Positions 5,229 through 5,965 of a stretch of DNA of 5,965 nucleotides are shown here, in pieces. Where the stretch lies: NCBI GenBank assembly GCA_031259095.1, contig JAIRLW010000571.1, positions 1 through 5,965 on the forward strand, written 5' to 3'. Position 1 is the first letter of the stretch. Each line of letters starts with the position of its first letter. Position numbers and translations under genes: made by a program. Source of the stretch: Planctomycetaceae bacterium (GTDB lineage Bacteria; Planctomycetota; Planctomycetia; Pirellulales; Thermoguttaceae). The notes under the pieces were generated by a model. It made no database searches. It was given only the letters and a program-made list of their open reading frames with translations, and was not told the origin of the DNA.

Positions 5229-5731
5229 TGTTCGTAACCTATGTCCTTTCCAAGGTTGCCGCCGCTTTTGCATCGTAACACTCTGTTGTTCTATTCAGCA
5301 ACTAATTAGTCATTAATCAGTAACTAAAAATTTAAAAACGAGCGAAAGATGTAAGTACAAGCAAACAGAGCTTTATTGGCAAAGTGAAACGCAACTTTGC
5401 AAAACTCCGCGATTAAAAAATAGAGACACTTAACGTTGGAACGGTTATCAAAATTCAAAACAAATTGCCAATAACGACAATTGTTGTAAGCAGCAAGTTA
5501 CCAAAAGTGAAGTGAGTAAAAATTAGAAATTAATGGAGATAAACGAAAATCATTGCGCCTTTTTTAATGGTTTTATTATTTTAAGTTGAAACTTCCCAAA
5601 AAGCAATCAAATTTTTTTATTTTTTACCATTTTTCTTCGCGTTTATAGGCTGGTTGTTAATTTAGGTAAACAAAAGGCAGTAGGCAATTTTCATCGAAAC
5701 ATCATTTTATGACTGCACGAGATATAAATAA
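5229..5731. other. AT-rich intergenic region without a recognised gene
   Basis: I see no coding frame of convincing length, no tRNA and no RNA family I recognise. It should contain the minus-strand promoter of the TPR gene, but no good -35/-10 pair is evident. A ten-base perfect palindrome ACTAATTAGT (5301-5310), followed by the related CATTAATCAGT, lies about 75-85 bases upstream of that start and could be a regulator site. AAGTT-GA-AACTT is at 5583-5594. The largest small frame noted begins ATG 5533 and ends after 18 codons. Confidence 0.5.
5379..5400. repeat. Small hairpin, 7-bp stem
   Basis: GCAAAGT at 5379-5385 pairs with ACTTTGC at 5394-5400 around an eight-base loop. It sits alone in the AT-rich intergenic region. 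No T-run follows, so no terminator call is made. Confidence 0.4.
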
Positions 5732-5965
5732 TTGGGAATCTCTAAAGTTTTGGGCGTCTCTAAAAATTACAAGCAACCTGTTTTTGCAGATTCCGCTTAC
5801 AAAAGTCAAGAGATTGAGAAGGTGTTACAACAACGCGGCTTTGAACCTCAGATTATCGAACGGGCTTATCGTCATCATCCGTTGACCGGCGAGCAAAAAG
5901 AAAAGAATAAATTAAAATCAAAATTAGGAAAAAGTAAAAAAATAACTCAAAAGAAAATAAAAAAA
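5732..5965 (+). pseudogene. IS5-family transposase remnant (partial)
   Basis: The frame is open from 5732 to the window edge but has no ATG. From 5768 it reads YKQPVFADSAYKSQEIEKVL, then QQRGFEPQIIERAYRHHPLT, then GEQKEKNKLKSKL. This matches the region around the second catalytic Asp in IS5-type DDE transposases, which usually reads (V/Y)ADSAY, ERG, an NHPL-like stretch, then KNRxKSRxRxRVEHVFG. The first Asp and the N-terminal two thirds are absent. After KSKL the expected RVEH with the catalytic Glu is replaced by Lys-rich sequence encoded by A-rich DNA. It is therefore a broken fragment. A TAA at 5729-5731 closes the frame upstream, and a repeat (5734-5768) sits at the junction. The right edge is cut by the window, so continuation cannot be judged. 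Confidence 0.7.

Noticed and set aside
5709..5882. 57-codon frame starting ATG 5709
   Set aside because: It runs through the transposase-like sequence in a different frame, and its translation matches nothing I recognise.

Overview
The window looks like chromosomal DNA of an AT-leaning Gram-negative-type bacterium, most likely a planctomycete or a relative. The basis is family resemblance: the chorismatase-like RidA-fold protein matches my memory of planctomycete homologues. Other hints are a secreted TPR protein, weak Shine-Dalgarno sites and intergenic DNA full of short palindromic repeats. No 16S or other marker is present, so the taxonomic call is tentative.

Layout. Positions 1-369 hold a dispersed palindromic repeat, then a leader with a plausible sigma70-type promoter and a small inverted repeat. 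Positions 370-1992 (+) encode an acyl- or aryl-CoA/ACP ligase-type AMP-forming enzyme. Positions 1993-2966 hold no convincing gene and are packed with repeats: a 14-bp inverted repeat, a GTCCCTA inverted cluster, an array of 19 in-phase 21-bp units that each fold into a hairpin, a second copy of the dispersed repeat from the window start, and a 28-bp tandem duplication. Positions 2967-4217 (+) encode a chorismatase-like protein. A 123-nt convergent intergenic region with a second GTCCCTA cluster separates it from a secreted TPR protein on the minus strand (4341-5228). Positions 5229-5731 are AT-rich and without a recognisable gene. The window ends in the remnant of an IS5-family transposase (5732-5965).

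How it may work together. A chorismatase makes a hydroxybenzoate or a dihydroxy-cyclohexadiene carboxylate from chorismate. An AMP-forming ligase could activate such an acid, as XanB2 and XanA2 do in xanthomonadin synthesis. The two genes share a strand but lie 974 nt apart across repeats, so they are probably separate transcription units, and the functional link is inference. The most unusual object is the 21-bp hairpin array. Its sequence variants keep the stem paired, and its right end runs into the dispersed repeat.
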